Part shown: positions 13,501-28,000 of the stretch, piece by piece
Layout: each line of letters starts with the position of its first letter
How positions within the stretch are numbered: position 1 is the first letter of the stretch
NCBI GenBank assembly: GCA_000442125.1
Contig: KE546973.1
Location: forward strand, 1,116,001-1,180,000
DNA from: Opeltia flavorubescens
Lineage: Eukaryota; Ascomycota; Lecanoromycetes; Teloschistales; Teloschistaceae
Length of the DNA: 64,000 nt
Reading direction: 5' to 3'
The notes under the pieces: generated by a model
What the model was told of the DNA's origin: nothing
Seen by the model: only the letters and a program-made list of their open reading frames with translations
The model's database searches: none
Position numbers and translations under genes: made by a program

Positions 13501-16379
13501 AATAAAATCATTTATAGTTTTAAACTAAAAGATATACTTATAATATTAAATCTAGCTAAATTAAATAAAACTAGCGACGATCTTTTTATTAGATAAAAGA
13601 TTATTATAAAAAAAGCGGAGTAAATTATAAACTAATTAAATATTATAACTAAACGATTTTATAATAATAAATATTATCAAATTACTTTTAATATTAAATT
13701 AAAAATTTATTTACAATTTTATAAAAGATATATTATTCTATTTATATTTAATAAAAAACTTTGAAATTAGTATTATAAACTATAAATAGTATTTAAAATA
13801 ATTAAAAACTTTATTTATAAATTTAATTTTCTAGAAAATTAGAAGATATACTATATAATATTAGTTATATAATTAAAGTTTATATTAAATACTTTTAATC
13901 TATTTAAACGATTAATACCTAATTATTTATTATAAATAAAAGGATTTAATAATAAATAATATAATTATAAAATTAAAAAATTTATTAAAAAATAATAGTA
14001 TAAATATAGTAAAGGAGAACTAATTATAGAATATTTTATTTAGTAAAAAAAGTATGACCTAGTATTCGATAAATAATATAGGAAAGATTTTTTAGAAAAT
14101 AGTAGTAAAGAAATCGATAATTATAAAAAAGAATATAATATACTATTAGTAGATTATATTCTATAAAATTAATTTAAAAATTATAATAAATTAAAATAAA
14201 GGTTAAAGCGTTTATATAAAGTTTAATTATTATTAATAGGCTTATATTAAAGAATTTTTATTATAATATATTTTTTTATTTTTTTATTTTTACTTTAAAA
14301 TAATATATTATATTTTTAATTTTTTTTTAGCTTAAACTATTTATAGATAGTTTTACTAAAATATAACTTATATATATTAATACTAGTATATTTAGCTATA
14401 ATCTTATTTATCCCGTATACTATATACTATATTATATTAATATATATTATATTATATTAATATATAAACCTGACTTTAATAAAGGAGTTTTCCGTATAAA
14501 AATCTATAATACTAGCACTAGAACGCCCTATTAAATTATTCTAGCCTTTATTTAAACCAGCGAATAAATTATTTAAGAGTATTAATTAAAGCGGTATCTA
14601 GCTAGTTTAATATATAAACCGAAGCTGAATAATCCTTTATACTATTTAAAACGCTATTTATTACTTTATATTAGATATTTATTATAGTAATATTAATTTT
14701 TTATAGGCCGGTTATATAAATAAACTATTATTAAATCTTATATTAGATATATAATAAAAATATAGTCTTAAATTTAAAAAACCACGCGAAACGTAAAAGT
14801 TAATAGAATTTAAAAAAAATATAATTTTTATTCTTGGCGGAAAGGATAATAAAATTCTATTCTAGAATTTTTATTTACTAGGATACTATTAATATAAATA
14901 ACGAAACTTATACTTTTAATTTTTTAATAAATACTTATTAAATTATTTATTTAATAACTACTTTAAATCCTTTAATTAGATAAAAGTATATTATAAATAT
15001 TATATAAATATCTATAACGAATTCTTCTATTTATTCTATAATAAATAATTTAATAAATTATAGAAAAAGCTTTTTAATTTAGTTTTCATAATTTAAAAGA
15101 ATTTTATATAATTAAATATATAAACTAGATTATTATATCCACTTTAAGTTATATATAATTATTAAAATATTAAATAAAATATAATAAACGGCTTTTTAAA
15201 TAATTATATTATTATTTTTACTAAATTTAATATTTAGCTAGTAAAATAAACTAGTTTATTTAACCGGGCTATAATAATTTACTAAATATAACGACTATTT
15301 AATAAGTTCCGCCTATTTATACTAGCGTTAAATAAATATAATATCCTATATTTATTATATTTTAAACTTGAGTTTTTTATAGTTTAAAACTTTATTATAA
15401 ATTTTTTAAAGATTTTTAAAAAGTTTTTTATAATAGTCTATAATAATAACTGTAAAATATTATTCAATTTTAATATAATTAATACTGTAGAATTATTCTA
15501 ATTTTAATTACTATATAATTTATATATAAAGAATAAATATAATAAATTAAAAATTCTTTTTAAAGTTATACTATATTAAAAGGATTTTAGAAGATTATAT
15601 ATTTAATATTTAAAGGAAAAAATTAAAAATTCGGTTATAATATATAATTAAAATAAGATTAATAAAAATACCTTTATAATATAACCGGACTATAATTACT
15701 AGCTATCTAATATAATTATTACCGAAATTTTTAAATTAAATTTAATAATATAAGATATTAATAAATACTAGCTGGAGATATTTATAAAAAGGAACGTATA
15801 ATTAGATAAGTCGAATATAAACTAGGCGGCTTTTATTAATAATACGCGTCTAGTTTATTTAGATAGATAAGTCTATATTATTTACCGCTATATATACCTT
15901 TTATATAGTAATAAAAAAGCTAATAAATTATAATTAGTTTAGCTAGATATTAAAGTTTAGAATATATATATAAACTTTATAACTATTAAATTATTTAGCC
16001 TATATAATAAGAAATTTAAATTAGAAGGGTATATTATATTTATAAATAATAGGGTATTTTTAATAATAAAACCAGTCCTACTACCGTTAATATTTAAATA
16101 TTTTTTAAAAACGTTAAAATAGATTAAAGAATTTAAATAGATAGTATACGCTTTAAAAAATAAATAATAATTAAAGTTAAAATTAAAGCTGTTTTTATTA
16201 AAGCCCCCGATAACGGGTTAAAAGCGGTTAATAGTTAGTTTTAGTAATAATAAAAAAGAGGAAGATTACAATAATAAAGATTTAAAATAAGCTATAGAAG
16301 TAGTAAAATAAATTATAGCGTAATTATAGCGGGAATTGTAAAAGGAGTATATATAATCTAGGTAAATAAAGGATAAAAA

Positions 16380-16735
16380 AAATACAATAATTAAAAGAAT
16401 AGAGGAGATTAAAAGAATAAAGAAAATTAATAGAATAAAAATAGCTAAAAAGATAAAGAAAATTAAAAGGATAAAAAAAATTTAAAAAATAATAAAAATT
16501 AAAATATTCAAGGATATTAAAAGGATAAAAGAAGTTAAAAGTATAAAGGTAGTTAAAAAAATAAAGATAGCTAATAGGATAAAAAAGGTTAAGAGGATAA
16601 AAATAATAAAAAGGATAAAAAAGGTTAAAAGAATAAAAAAGGTTAAAAAAATAAAGATAGCTAAAAGGATAAAAATAGTAGAAAGGATAAAGAAGATTAA
16701 AAAGATAAAAAATATTAAAAGAATAAAAATCTAAA
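16380..16735 (+). repeat. Purine-rich 18-bp minisatellite
   Basis: About 350 bp of almost pure A/G plus T sequence is built from imperfect 18-bp units such as GTTAAAAGGATAAAAAAG. The period is a multiple of three, so in a coding frame it would specify a six-residue basic repeat. It lies in the 3' part of the nested retroelement, after the pol-like region, and is strand-asymmetric (purines on plus). Confidence 0.65.
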
Positions 16736-17387
16736 AAAATCCCGTTTACTTAAACTACTTAAACTAATTTTTTATTTATAACTTCTAGAGTATTAATTTA
16801 TTTAAAAGAATACCTAAATATAAATATTGATTTAATAAATAGTAGACTTTAATTTTAGGTTTAAATAAATAAATATAACTATTAAAAAAAAGAATAAAAT
16901 AATTAAAAAATATTTTAGAACGATTATAAAGCTTGAAATTAATAATAATAATTTTTTAAAATAATTATAGATATTATTATTTATTATTAATAATATTTTA
17001 AATATAATTAAAGACTTTATATTAATAATAAACGATAAAATTCTATAAGTAGATTTAGAAGATATTAACCTCGCTATAAAAATAATATAAATTCTAGGAA
17101 TAATTAAGAATAAATATAATATTACTTTTTATTATATATATAACTACTTTAACTTTACTATTACTATATTCCTATAAGTACCGGAACTAGATAAAATATT
17201 AGAATTAGATAGATTATTAGATAAAGAGTAAATTATATAAAGGATACTTTTTTTAATAAAAGTACGCGGTAATACCTTATTTAATATAGTATATAGTCGA
17301 TATATAGAGGATATTTAATAAAATACGTACTATTATATATTGTAAAAAGGATATTAAAGATAATATTAATTTTTTTTAGAGGGTATT

Positions 17388-17580
17388 TATTATACTTTAC
17401 GTAGTATATTATATATAATAGCTTAGACCTATTGTAGTTAGCTTAATATATATATAAAGTATATAATATATAGATAAATTAATTAAGCTTAATATATATA
17501 TACTGTATATTATATAGTTTAATTAGGATATATAGTACTCTATTAAGCTATCTGGTTATCTGTATATTATTACTATAACA
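17388..17580 (+). repeat. 3' LTR of nested element (193 bp)
   Basis: The right-hand LTR copy ends ...ACTATAACA and is followed at once by the target duplication ATAAA. It is paired with 6,464-6,656. Confidence 0.8.
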
Positions 17581-19017
17581 ATAAAGTTCTATAGCTAGTA
17601 TTTAATCTAATAAAATTATTTTATATATTTTTTATCGATTTTATTCTTATTTTATTAAAATTATATAAAAAATATAATTATTATATATTAATAATAAATA
17701 AATCTACTAAAGTAGTCATTTATATATTTAAAAAAATTATTTAAAATAGTAAATAAAAAGTTAAATAACTAATCAATAAACTAGTAAAATTAAATTAAAG
17801 TATATTATAAATAGTAATTTTAGATTATAATAGGAAGTTTATAGATTAACTATAATATTAGATATTTAAAATATTAAAAGTGGATTTATAGTATTTTATT
17901 ATTTAGTATTTATAAATTAATAATATATTAGAACGATTTAATAAAACCGCTATAATTATTATATATTATTATATTATTATATTATATATTATTCTATTAA
18001 ATAATTTTAAACTATAACCTATTATTCTTTTATAAATATTAACAGTTTTTACAGTTCTATAAACTATAGCTATATATTTAAAATACCTAATTAAGTATTA
18101 TTTAAATTTAAAATTCGCGAAATATTAGATTTTTTATACCTATTAAATTTTAAGTAAACTATTTAACTAAAAGATATAATAAATTTTAAAATTCCCGCTG
18201 ATATCTTTATTAAAAAATAAACTACTTTTCTAGTTATAATATAAATAGCTTATTATTATAACCTTATTATTTTAACGGCTAGCGAGCCTATAAATATATT
18301 TATAATATAGAATATTATCGTCCTAGTAATTATAAAAGAATACCGGCCTATATATATTAATATTAAAGATATTATTACCTTTATTATAATAAAAATAAAA
18401 GAATATTATAATATATACTATTAACCATTTTCCTTTAAAATTAGCGGTTTTATAAAAATATATTTATATTAAGGCTATAATATATTAAAGCTTACTTTTA
18501 AAAAGATTAAATAATAGCTATTAAGCTTTTTTAAAATTATTAAACGTATTAAATTATTAACCTATTATTTAAAACTACTACCTATTGAAAAAACCTATAA
18601 TATAATATTAGTAATATATTAAAAGCTTATTACTAACTCTAATAATAATTCCTACTAGTATTATTATATATCTATACCTCTAATTATTATTAATAGTAAT
18701 CAAAAATTTAAAATTAAATAAATCCTTTATAAGCGCTATATTTATAAAAAAAAAGGTTTTTTTATTTAATATTTTATTTATTAAGTTAATTATAGATTTA
18801 AAAATAATTAGTAAATATTTAAATACTATTTGAATAATATTAAAATACTAATAAAAAAATATAAACGTTATTTTAACCCGAAATCGGCTTTAAACTATAA
18901 TAAAGCTGTTAATAATACTAATACTAATATTAAGTAATAGAAATAAATTAAGAAGCTATTTATTAGCGAGGAAGAGTCTATTATTAAAGGCTAATAGCTT
19001 TATTTATTACCGGTATC

Positions 19018-19090
19018 TATTGCGGCTATACCGTATAAGTAGAAGGCTAATAAATTAAATAGAGCTGAATAGCTACCGTAGCTCGAAAAA
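19018..19090 (+). repeat. Right copy of 73-bp direct repeat
   Basis: Pairs with 1,234-1,306 (TATTGCGGCTATACCG start). It follows the last integrase- and chromodomain-like sequence of the outer element, which is where a 3' terminal repeat would lie. Confidence 0.55.
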
Positions 19091-21905
19091 GCTTTTTTAA
19101 ATATATTTACCTAATTAAATTTAGTGCCTTTTAGCGCCTATATATATTTAATTATAGATTCTATAAATAGATAATTCTTTACCTTTAATATAATACTATT
19201 ACCTTATATCTACTATATAAGAATTCTAATATATTATAAAGTAGAATTATTCTATAAATTCTAGTATAGAAATTAAATTAATATTATTTAATATAATTAT
19301 TAGTAGTCTAAACTATTAATTATAATATAAAAATCTATAGATTCTTTATAATAGTACTAAATATACTACTTTTTAAAAATTTTTTATTAAATAAACTATT
19401 TTATTTTAAAATATATAATTTTTCAACTAATTTATTTTTTTTAATATTAAAAGCGCCTTTTTTTTAAAAATTATATCTTTAGAATTAATTTTTAAAATAG
19501 TAATATACCTTTTAAATAATTTATTTGACGGTTTACTAATATTTATATATATACTATTATTATAAGTAAATTCTATTAAAAATAATAATTATAAATAATC
19601 ATCCTATTTATAATTATAATAAACTTATAGATAATATTTTAAAATTTTATTTTAATATTTTATTTAGCTATTAATTTAAAAATAAAATATAATATTAAAT
19701 TTCCTTTTAATATCTAAATAATAATAAAAAATACTCTAAAATTTATTTATAAAAAATAAGTTTTTATTATTAATAATTTCCTATAAAACTTTATAATATT
19801 TAATAAATTTATATTATATTAGCTTTATAAATTTTTCTCCTGATTATTTTATTTAAAAAACTAGATATTTTTATTAAATATTTTATATTTTAATTTAAAT
19901 ATAGTATTTAGTTTTTATAAATTTAATTTTGATATAATATATTATATTAAAAGGGTTTAATAAGTTTTTAACTTTTTAGAATTTTATAGTATTTTATTAT
20001 TAATTCGCTCATTTATTTTAATTTATAAATAAAAATTTTTTATAAATTTATTTATTAAATAATTTAAATCGCTATATTAATATTATAAATATTAATCTAA
20101 TATTAATACTATTTAAAACTCTAATTACTTTATAAATTCTAGCTAGACTTTTATTTATTCATTTTAGATTATTAGATTATTAAATATATTTTTATAATAT
20201 TTAATAAAATTATTTTATATAATTTTTAACGCCTAATAATTTAAAATAATTATATTATAAAATTTTAATTTTATTATTAAATCTAAAAACTATTTAATAA
20301 AAATTTTTTTTTAATAAAAAAATCTTTTTATAAAATATCGATATATTTTTTATAATCGGTAAACTATTATATTAAATCTTTATATTGAATATATAACTAT
20401 TTATTAAAGATTTTTCATTTATTAATTTTCTATTTTATATTAAAAGAATATTAATAATAATTATTATTATATTATTTTTAATAGCCCGCGTTAACTTTTA
20501 ATTCGATAATTTATAAATAAATTTCTAATAATTTATTCTTTAACTTTAATTTTTAGATATAAAATCGAGTTTATAATATTTATACTCTAGTTTTTTGCTT
20601 TAGTAAAATTAATTTATTAGAGGTTCTATTTATTTAATTATTTATTATTTTATTATTTTTTCTATTAAATAAAAAATTGTTCGTTAAATTATTTTTATTA
20701 TTTTTATCCGGGTTTTTAAATAAATTTTATTTATTATAGCTAAATTTTATAATTTAATTCTTTTATAAAGCTTTTAACTATTTCGAAGTTTATATATAAA
20801 ATTATTTTTTTAAACTCCTTTTATTATTTTATTGAATAACTCCTTATAATTAAAAAATAATTAGAATTCTAAGATCGCTAGATAAATAGCTTGCGAACTT
20901 AAGATTAATAGAGCTATAGAATAAAATATAGAAAGTATTTATCTAAATAATAATAGAATTAATAATTAAAAAATTAATAGTTTAAAACCCGTAGAATTTT
21001 TATTAAATATAAATACTATTTATATTAAATATAGTTTTATTTTTTACAAACTTTTTATCTATTAAATTTCCGATTTTATAATTATATATATATATATTAA
21101 TTCGGCCGATTATTATAAATATTAATAAATATTATATATTAATATTATTATTATTTATTATTAAAGCTTTTATTAAAATTTTTTTTTTCTATTAATAAGT
21201 GCTAACCGCTTTATAAAACGTTTAAAGCCCTTATAATATTTTTTAATTGGCTCTAGCGGCCTCGAATAGGCCTCGGGCGGTAGCGCGTTAGCCTCGGATA
21301 TTATAGGGCCTGGTTTATAGACCCCTGGCCTCTAGAATTTCAGCTGGCCCGGGGCGCCCAAAAATCGTTTCCCGTTTTACCGACGTATTTCTATTTTTAT
21401 ATTGTAATATTAGATTATTAATAGTAAATTAATAAAAAAATTAATTTAATTTTTAATTAAATTAATTAATATAATTTAATAAATTAGTAAAAATTAATAT
21501 TTCGATTATTAAATTATATAAATTATTATAAATAAATTATTTATTAATAAATAAATAATTTTTCTATAAATATTTATAGTTAATTTTTTTATAAAAAAAA
21601 TTCTAATTAAAAAATTTATTATAATTATATAGCTTCTATAAATCTATAAAAGTTTTTTTATAGAAAATTATACTAATATTAATTTTATCTAGATTTTAAA
21701 AAAAATATTTATATAATACTAATATAGCTAGTAAATTATCTAAAACCGATTTAATATAAAATCTAATTTATTATACGCTAATAAATATAAAATCTTAAAA
21801 TTATAAAATATTTAATTTATTTATTATATTTTCTAAAAAATTTTATATTTTAATAATTTTAATTTTTTAATAAATAGTAAAAAACAATTTATAAAAATTT
21901 ATAGG
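19091..21905. other. Unassigned AT-rich spacer with one GC-rich island
   Basis: This is RIP-type sequence between the outer element and the third LTR element, and I could not assign it to a family. At about 21,250-21,390 it holds a compact GC-rich island with repeated GGCCTCG and CTGGCC motifs, of ordinary composition and therefore not decayed. No gene is visible. Confidence 0.5.
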
Positions 21906-22054
21906 TATTATAGATAACTAGGTATTATTTAATAGTAGTTGCTATTATAATTCTACTATATAACGCTAGTTATTATAAATAATAGATTAGGTAGTTAGTA
22001 ATTAAATAAGCTTTTAATATAATATATATATAATAATTATTTACTATATTAATA
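21906..22054 (+). repeat. 5' LTR of third element (149 bp)
   Basis: Aligns over its whole length with 30,332-30,480. The shared core includes GGTATTATTTAATAG and TAGTTAGTAATTAAATAA. Confidence 0.75.
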
Positions 22055-25000
22055 TAGTAGTAATTAATTATTAATATTATTCGACTATTAATCGATTTAT
22101 AATCCTTTATTTTTTTTCGTTTAAAACTCGATACTTTCTAATAAATTATTTTAAATTATTTATAATTTACTATTAGTTATTATTAAACTAGCTTCTATTA
22201 TTTTAATATTACTAACTTTACTAGAATCAAACGAGTATTTTATCCTAGTTATATTCTAAATAGCTGAATTCCTTTTAGCTATAGATAAAGTATATATCCG
22301 TAAGGTACCTACTATAACTAGATAAACTATTATTTATATTATCTAATACTATAAATATCTAATAAAAGGTAATTAATAAAAAATTATTCGATTAACTAAC
22401 TATATTTAATTAACTATAGTAAAAGAACTAAAGTTTTTATTTCGATAATTTATAGATATTTTTACTTTTTAAAAAGTAATAATATATTTTATAGTATATA
22501 CTATTAATTTTCGCTAGTATTTAAAAGTAGTAGAATATATATAAAATATAATCGGGCCGATTATAAACGACGCTATTAATATAATTGATATTTTTATACG
22601 GTATTAAATATCTTTAAAAGAGCTATAAAATATTCTATAAACCTTAGCTATATTATAGCCTCTACCAATAAATAAAATAGCTATTTAACGAATAATCTTA
22701 GGAGTATTAACTTCAATACGTTAGAAATAGTAATAAAAATAAGGAATTCTAGGTTTATAAAGTCCACTAGATCTAAAAAATAAAGTAGATAACGGTAGTA
22801 GTCCCGGTAAATTCGACTTAAAAAGGGTTAGATTATTTAATTTTTTTCTAGTAGAATTATATAATCAAAAAGATATAGTATAAATTAATAAAAAAAGTTA
22901 GTTTTATAATATTTATTTTTTTATTAATTGTATTAAAAATACTACTATTATATATAATAATATATCAATAAAAATTAACTTTTCGCTATACTTTTAAAGT
23001 AAAATAATAAAGTAGTATATAAAAATATTTTTATTTTTGAAAAAAGCAGGCCAATATTTATTAGATAATAATATTAAAAAGTAGTATCACGCTTTTATTA
23101 CTAGATAGAAAAAATTTACCGGAGACTCGCTTACTAAATTAATAGGCAAGAAATATATAATAGCTAATATTAGAAATTAATATAAATTCGCTAGTTATAT
23201 TTAAATAATTATTCGTTATATTAAAATATCCGAAATTACTAGTATTTATTAATAGCTTATTTTTGTTTATTAAAAAATAATAATAGAGTTAAAAGTTTTT
23301 ATCAATTTACCTACTAATAATATAACGGTAGTATAATTTATTAGTCTTTTTAATATTAAAAGAAATATATAATTTAATATAATAATATTATAATACCGTT
23401 AGTTATATAATTAATTACGCCGTTTCTTTTAAAGTTAAAATTAAAATCGCTAGATAGCGCTATTTTAATAAGCTAGTAGGTATTTAAATAGTAATTTTCC
23501 GTTTTATTAACTATTTTAATCTTTTTAATAGTATTAATTTTAGTTTAACTAGCTGTATAATATTAATTATTTATTATAATAGTAGAATTATAGCTAATAA
23601 TATAGTAATTAATTAAATCTTTTCTATTAGCCTCGGCCGCTATTATAATAGTTACTAGCTACCGAACTATAATTTTATTAATTAGTATTACCAGCTTTAA
23701 ATATAAATTCTAATCTATATTTAAACTAAAATTTATTAAATTTATTATAGGTATCCGGATATCTAAATTAAAAATATCTAAATTAATAAACACGCCCGAA
23801 TTAAAGATACTAGAAATTAAAGTAGTAGATATTTAAATATAATATTAGAAAGCTATAATAAAGCTATAAGCTTAAGATTATTATCTATTGAATATTAATT
23901 AATATTATAACGCTATTTAAAGATAATACTATAAATATAATATTAATAGTTAACTTTAATATATTAGAGCTATAGTAAAATTACTATAAAAATAATAATT
24001 ATAAAATACTTTAATAGGAATAGTACTAAAATTAAAAAATATAAGGCTATAATTATAATAGGTTCAGGAAGAAAAATAAGATTTAATTAGATAACGATTT
24101 TCAATTATTTTATTAATTTTATAAATATTATTATTTCCTATTATTATTATAATAAAAAGTTTTCTTTAAAAACTAAACTTTATTAGTACTTTTAAAAAGA
24201 TTACTTTAAAAACGTTTATTATAATAGGAAAGTAACGTTTAATAAACTTATTATATTTTATTAAAAAAACGAATCTAGTTTACTAGCTTTCTAAATATTA
24301 CTACTAGTAGTCGAATCTATCGCTAATTAAAATAATATCAGTTCTAATTATAGTTTCTATTATTAGAGTTATATTCACGTTTTAATAGCTTTTCTTTCTA
24401 ATATAAATAAAATAAATATAATTTATTTAAATAGTAGTTATAGAGTTTTATTAATCGATAGAAAATAGTTTTATAAAAATCTATCTAGGGCCGAATTAAA
24501 TATTTAGAAAATAATTACTTTTATTTTTATCCGTAGTCTAGAAATAATTAAGTACTAGACTAATAAATATATTACTATTCCGGTTTATCTATTAAGTAAG
24601 AAAAATAATAATTAAATTTTTATTTACTTTTAATATAAGTTTTATTTAATAAACGATTTTTATACTAATATATTTATAAAAATAAATATTATAGGATTCG
24701 AAAATATAATTATAGATATTAAAAAGAAGAAAACTACTATTAAAAGTTATAAGGTTACGATTAATATCGATATTTAATAGAGAGGATATTTTATAAAATA
24801 ATAAGTACTAGTAATATATACTATAGTAATCCCGCTATATAGTTAATTTTTTATTCTAACTACTATATTAAATTTACTAGTCGATTATAATTTTATTTTC
24901 TAATTTTTATTTAATAATTTAATAAATTTTTTTATTTATTTAATTAATAATCGGTTTTAAAGTATTTTAATAAAAAATAAAATTAATAAAAAAATTAAAA

Positions 25001-28000
25001 TACTATAAAAGATTTATTTAAGTATAATATAAAAATTTAAATATAAGAATTATTTTTAAATAGATATATTTATAAATCTAGCAATAATAATTCTAAAAAT
25101 AAAATAGAGTTAGTTTCGTTAAATAGTAGCTCTAATAGCTATAGTTATTACTATTATAGTAGCTCCGCCAGCTATACTAGAAATTAAACTAATTAATAGT
25201 ATTATAATCTATAATAATACCTCTATAATAGTAAAATTTTAATAACTAGTTAATAAATATCCAAATTTATAAATAGATTAAGAATTTATTAATTTATTTA
25301 AAAAGAATTAGATAAAAATTGAACTATATAATAACTAATAGATTAAAGTATTTACTAAAGCGAAAATTTATTTATTAAATATTTAAAATCAATAAATAAT
25401 AGATAAAATCTTTAATAAGCTATATAAATAAAATCGTTTAGAATAGATAAAGGAAATAATACTATTTTACTACCCGGTATTTATAGTATAGAAGATCTTA
25501 TTAAATAGAAAAAAAAAATCGTTTTATAATTAATATACGTGCTTTAAATAAACTAATCGTTTATAATATTTACCCGCTATTTTTATAATTAGAAATTATC
25601 GCTAAATTATAAGGCTGCCGTTATATATTAATATATAATACTATTTTTTTTTCTACTAATAGCGAACTTATCTAAGCTTTTATTATTATTTTATTATTAT
25701 TTTATATTATAGTTAAAATACTTTTCTAGTATTTATTATAAGCTATATTAATTTAATAATATATATCTAGTATTAAATAGATATAATTTTTAAACTAGTT
25801 AAAAAATATACTAGAGTTTATATAGATAATATTACAACTAGCTTAAAAACATTTAATTAGTATATAGTAGAACTAGAAAAGTTATTTATTTTATTTATAT
25901 AATAAAATATTTCTATAATATTAAATAAAACCTAGTTAAAATATTCTAATATTAGATTATTTAAATAGCGCGTTAATTTTTTTAACTTATTAATAGCTAA
26001 AAAAAAAGTTACTACTATAATAAATCTATAAATTCCTATTATATTAGTAAACTTTAAATATTTTTTAGATTTTATCGATTATCTATATAACTACATTTAC
26101 TTTTATACGCAGCTAGTAAAACTATTATAAAAATTAAAAATAAAAATATTAAAACTAGCGCCGATTAAAGGAAATCTATAAAAATCTTTTAATTTTTAAG
26201 TAAAAATACTAATTTTTTTAAGTTCTATAGAATAAATATTTTTTAATAACCTAAAAGTAGTATTTTTAAAGTTATTAATTCTAGTATATTTTAATTTTAA
26301 ACGGACGTTTCAAATTAATTTAGATAGATTTAAAAAATTCGGTTTTAATATAATTATTTTCTATATTAAAAAAGGTATTTTCTTTTAAAGCTAGCCTTTA
26401 TATATAACTATATAATTTATTATATTCGTTTTAAAGATATTAACGGCTATTAAAAAAAATTACTAGTTTATTAAATTAAAAATAATATATTTCGTTTAAA
26501 TAATTAAAAAAGTTAAATATTAAATAAAGTCTTTAAAATAAACGATAATTATTTAAATTAATTATTTTATACTTCTTAATATTATTAAATAGAAATTTAT
26601 TATTATTATATTATTAATAGTAAAAATAAATATATATTATATACGTACTAGCTCGTTTTTTAAATGGTTTTATTTAAATATACGATATAAATTAAAAAAA
26701 TAGTATATTATTTTAAATATATTATTAAAGCTTGTAAATATAAATACTAATTTATTAAATAGCGATAATAATTATTTTAAGTTTAATACCTTTATTATAA
26801 CGATACTAATTAAAATAAATAATAAATTTAAATAAAAAATTATTTTTAGCTATTAAAATAATAAATAGTAGATAAAAATAATAAAATAAATCGACGATAA
26901 TAATAAACTAGACGAGGATATAACTAATTTTTTTTTATTTAAAAAATTATACTATCTATTATAGATCTACTATTAATTAATATTTTAGCAGACTAAATAT
27001 CTATAATAAACGTCGAACCTAAACTATAGCCGATACTAGAAACTAGAGTTAATAAAGATTTTATCTATTATATAGATAGAATAATAGGCTATTATTATTT
27101 ATATATTCTTTTAGCAGCCGTTAGAGATATACTTATAATAGTATATAATAAAAACTATTTAAAATTCTAACGTTACTATAATTATATAATATTTTTTTAA
27201 TATATTTATAAACTTATTAAATCGTTAAAAACCTATATTAAATATTATATTAAAAACCTAATATTATTAATAAAATATTATTAGCTTTTTAGTATATTAT
27301 AACTAGTTTTTATTTTATTAATATTATTTTATATATTAGTAATCGATTTTATTCTAGTATTACTAAAATCGAAATTTTTAAACTTTATAAATTTTAATAA
27401 TCTTATATTTATTATTTATAAATATATTTAACGAATAATATTTATACTAGATAAAAATATTTAATTAGTAAAAAATTAGGCTAATATTATATTAAATGGA
27501 CTATTATTTAGCGATTAAAGCCTATTAAAAGCTATTATTTTAAATTAAAATAGAAAATTTTTATTAGAACTTTAGGCTGCTTTATTCTAGCGTTTAAATA
27601 TTAATTTATTTTATTTTACCGCCTATTATCTTTAAATAAACGGTACTAGCGAATAAATAAATTAAATAGTAGAGATTATATTAAAATTCTATATCTATTA
27701 GCTAGAATATATAATAGATTAATTATTAATATTATTAAAAATTTAAACGTTTTTTAATAACTTTTTTATTATAATAACGGGTTTATCGTTAAATAAAGTT
27801 TTATATAAAATAGCTTTTAATTAACTATTAGATCTATTTTCGGGTACTATTAAAAAACGCGATTATATTAAAGTAAAAATTTAAGTATTTAATATAATTA
27901 TATTTATTTAAATAGATATAAAGTACTATTATAACCGTTAATATTAACTTATTTTTTTCTATATAAGTAATTAGACTTTATTACACTTTTATAAAAGATA

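Larger units (their letters stand above)
6464..17580 (+). mobile_element. Nested Ty3/gypsy LTR retrotransposon (fossil, 11.1 kb, chromodomain type)
   Basis: The element is bounded by two LTR copies of exactly 193 bp each (6,464-6,656 and 17,388-17,580). These start in a TGTT-derived and end in an AACA-type terminus, as Ty3/gypsy LTRs do. A 5-bp direct duplication ATAAA flanks it (6,459-6,463 and 17,581-17,585). Inside, a reverse transcriptase-like block is recognisable around 11.5-12.0 kb, RNase H-like sequence around 12.55 kb onward, and a chromodomain-like remnant around 13.96-14.14 kb. This order fits a chromovirus-class Ty3/gypsy element. Coding parts are broken by very many RIP-type changes. 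It inserted into the integrase region of the outer element, so it is younger than that copy. Absolute age cannot be read from RIP-altered LTRs. Confidence 0.8.
1234..19090 (+). mobile_element. Outer Ty3/gypsy-type LTR retrotransposon (fossil, interrupted by a nested element)
   Basis: This is a broken Ty3/gypsy-like element read on the plus strand. RNase H-like homology lies around 5.5-6.0 kb and integrase zinc-finger-like homology around 6.2-6.46 kb. The same integrase homology stops at 6,463 and resumes after 17,585, so the element is split by the 6,464-17,580 insertion. A chromodomain-like remnant is tentatively seen near 18.69-18.86 kb. The outer limits are taken from a direct repeat pair of about 73 bp (1,234-1,306 and 19,018-19,090). 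That is short for LTRs, so the ends are uncertain. The coding parts are interrupted throughout by many RIP-type changes. It is older than the element inside it. Confidence 0.55.
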
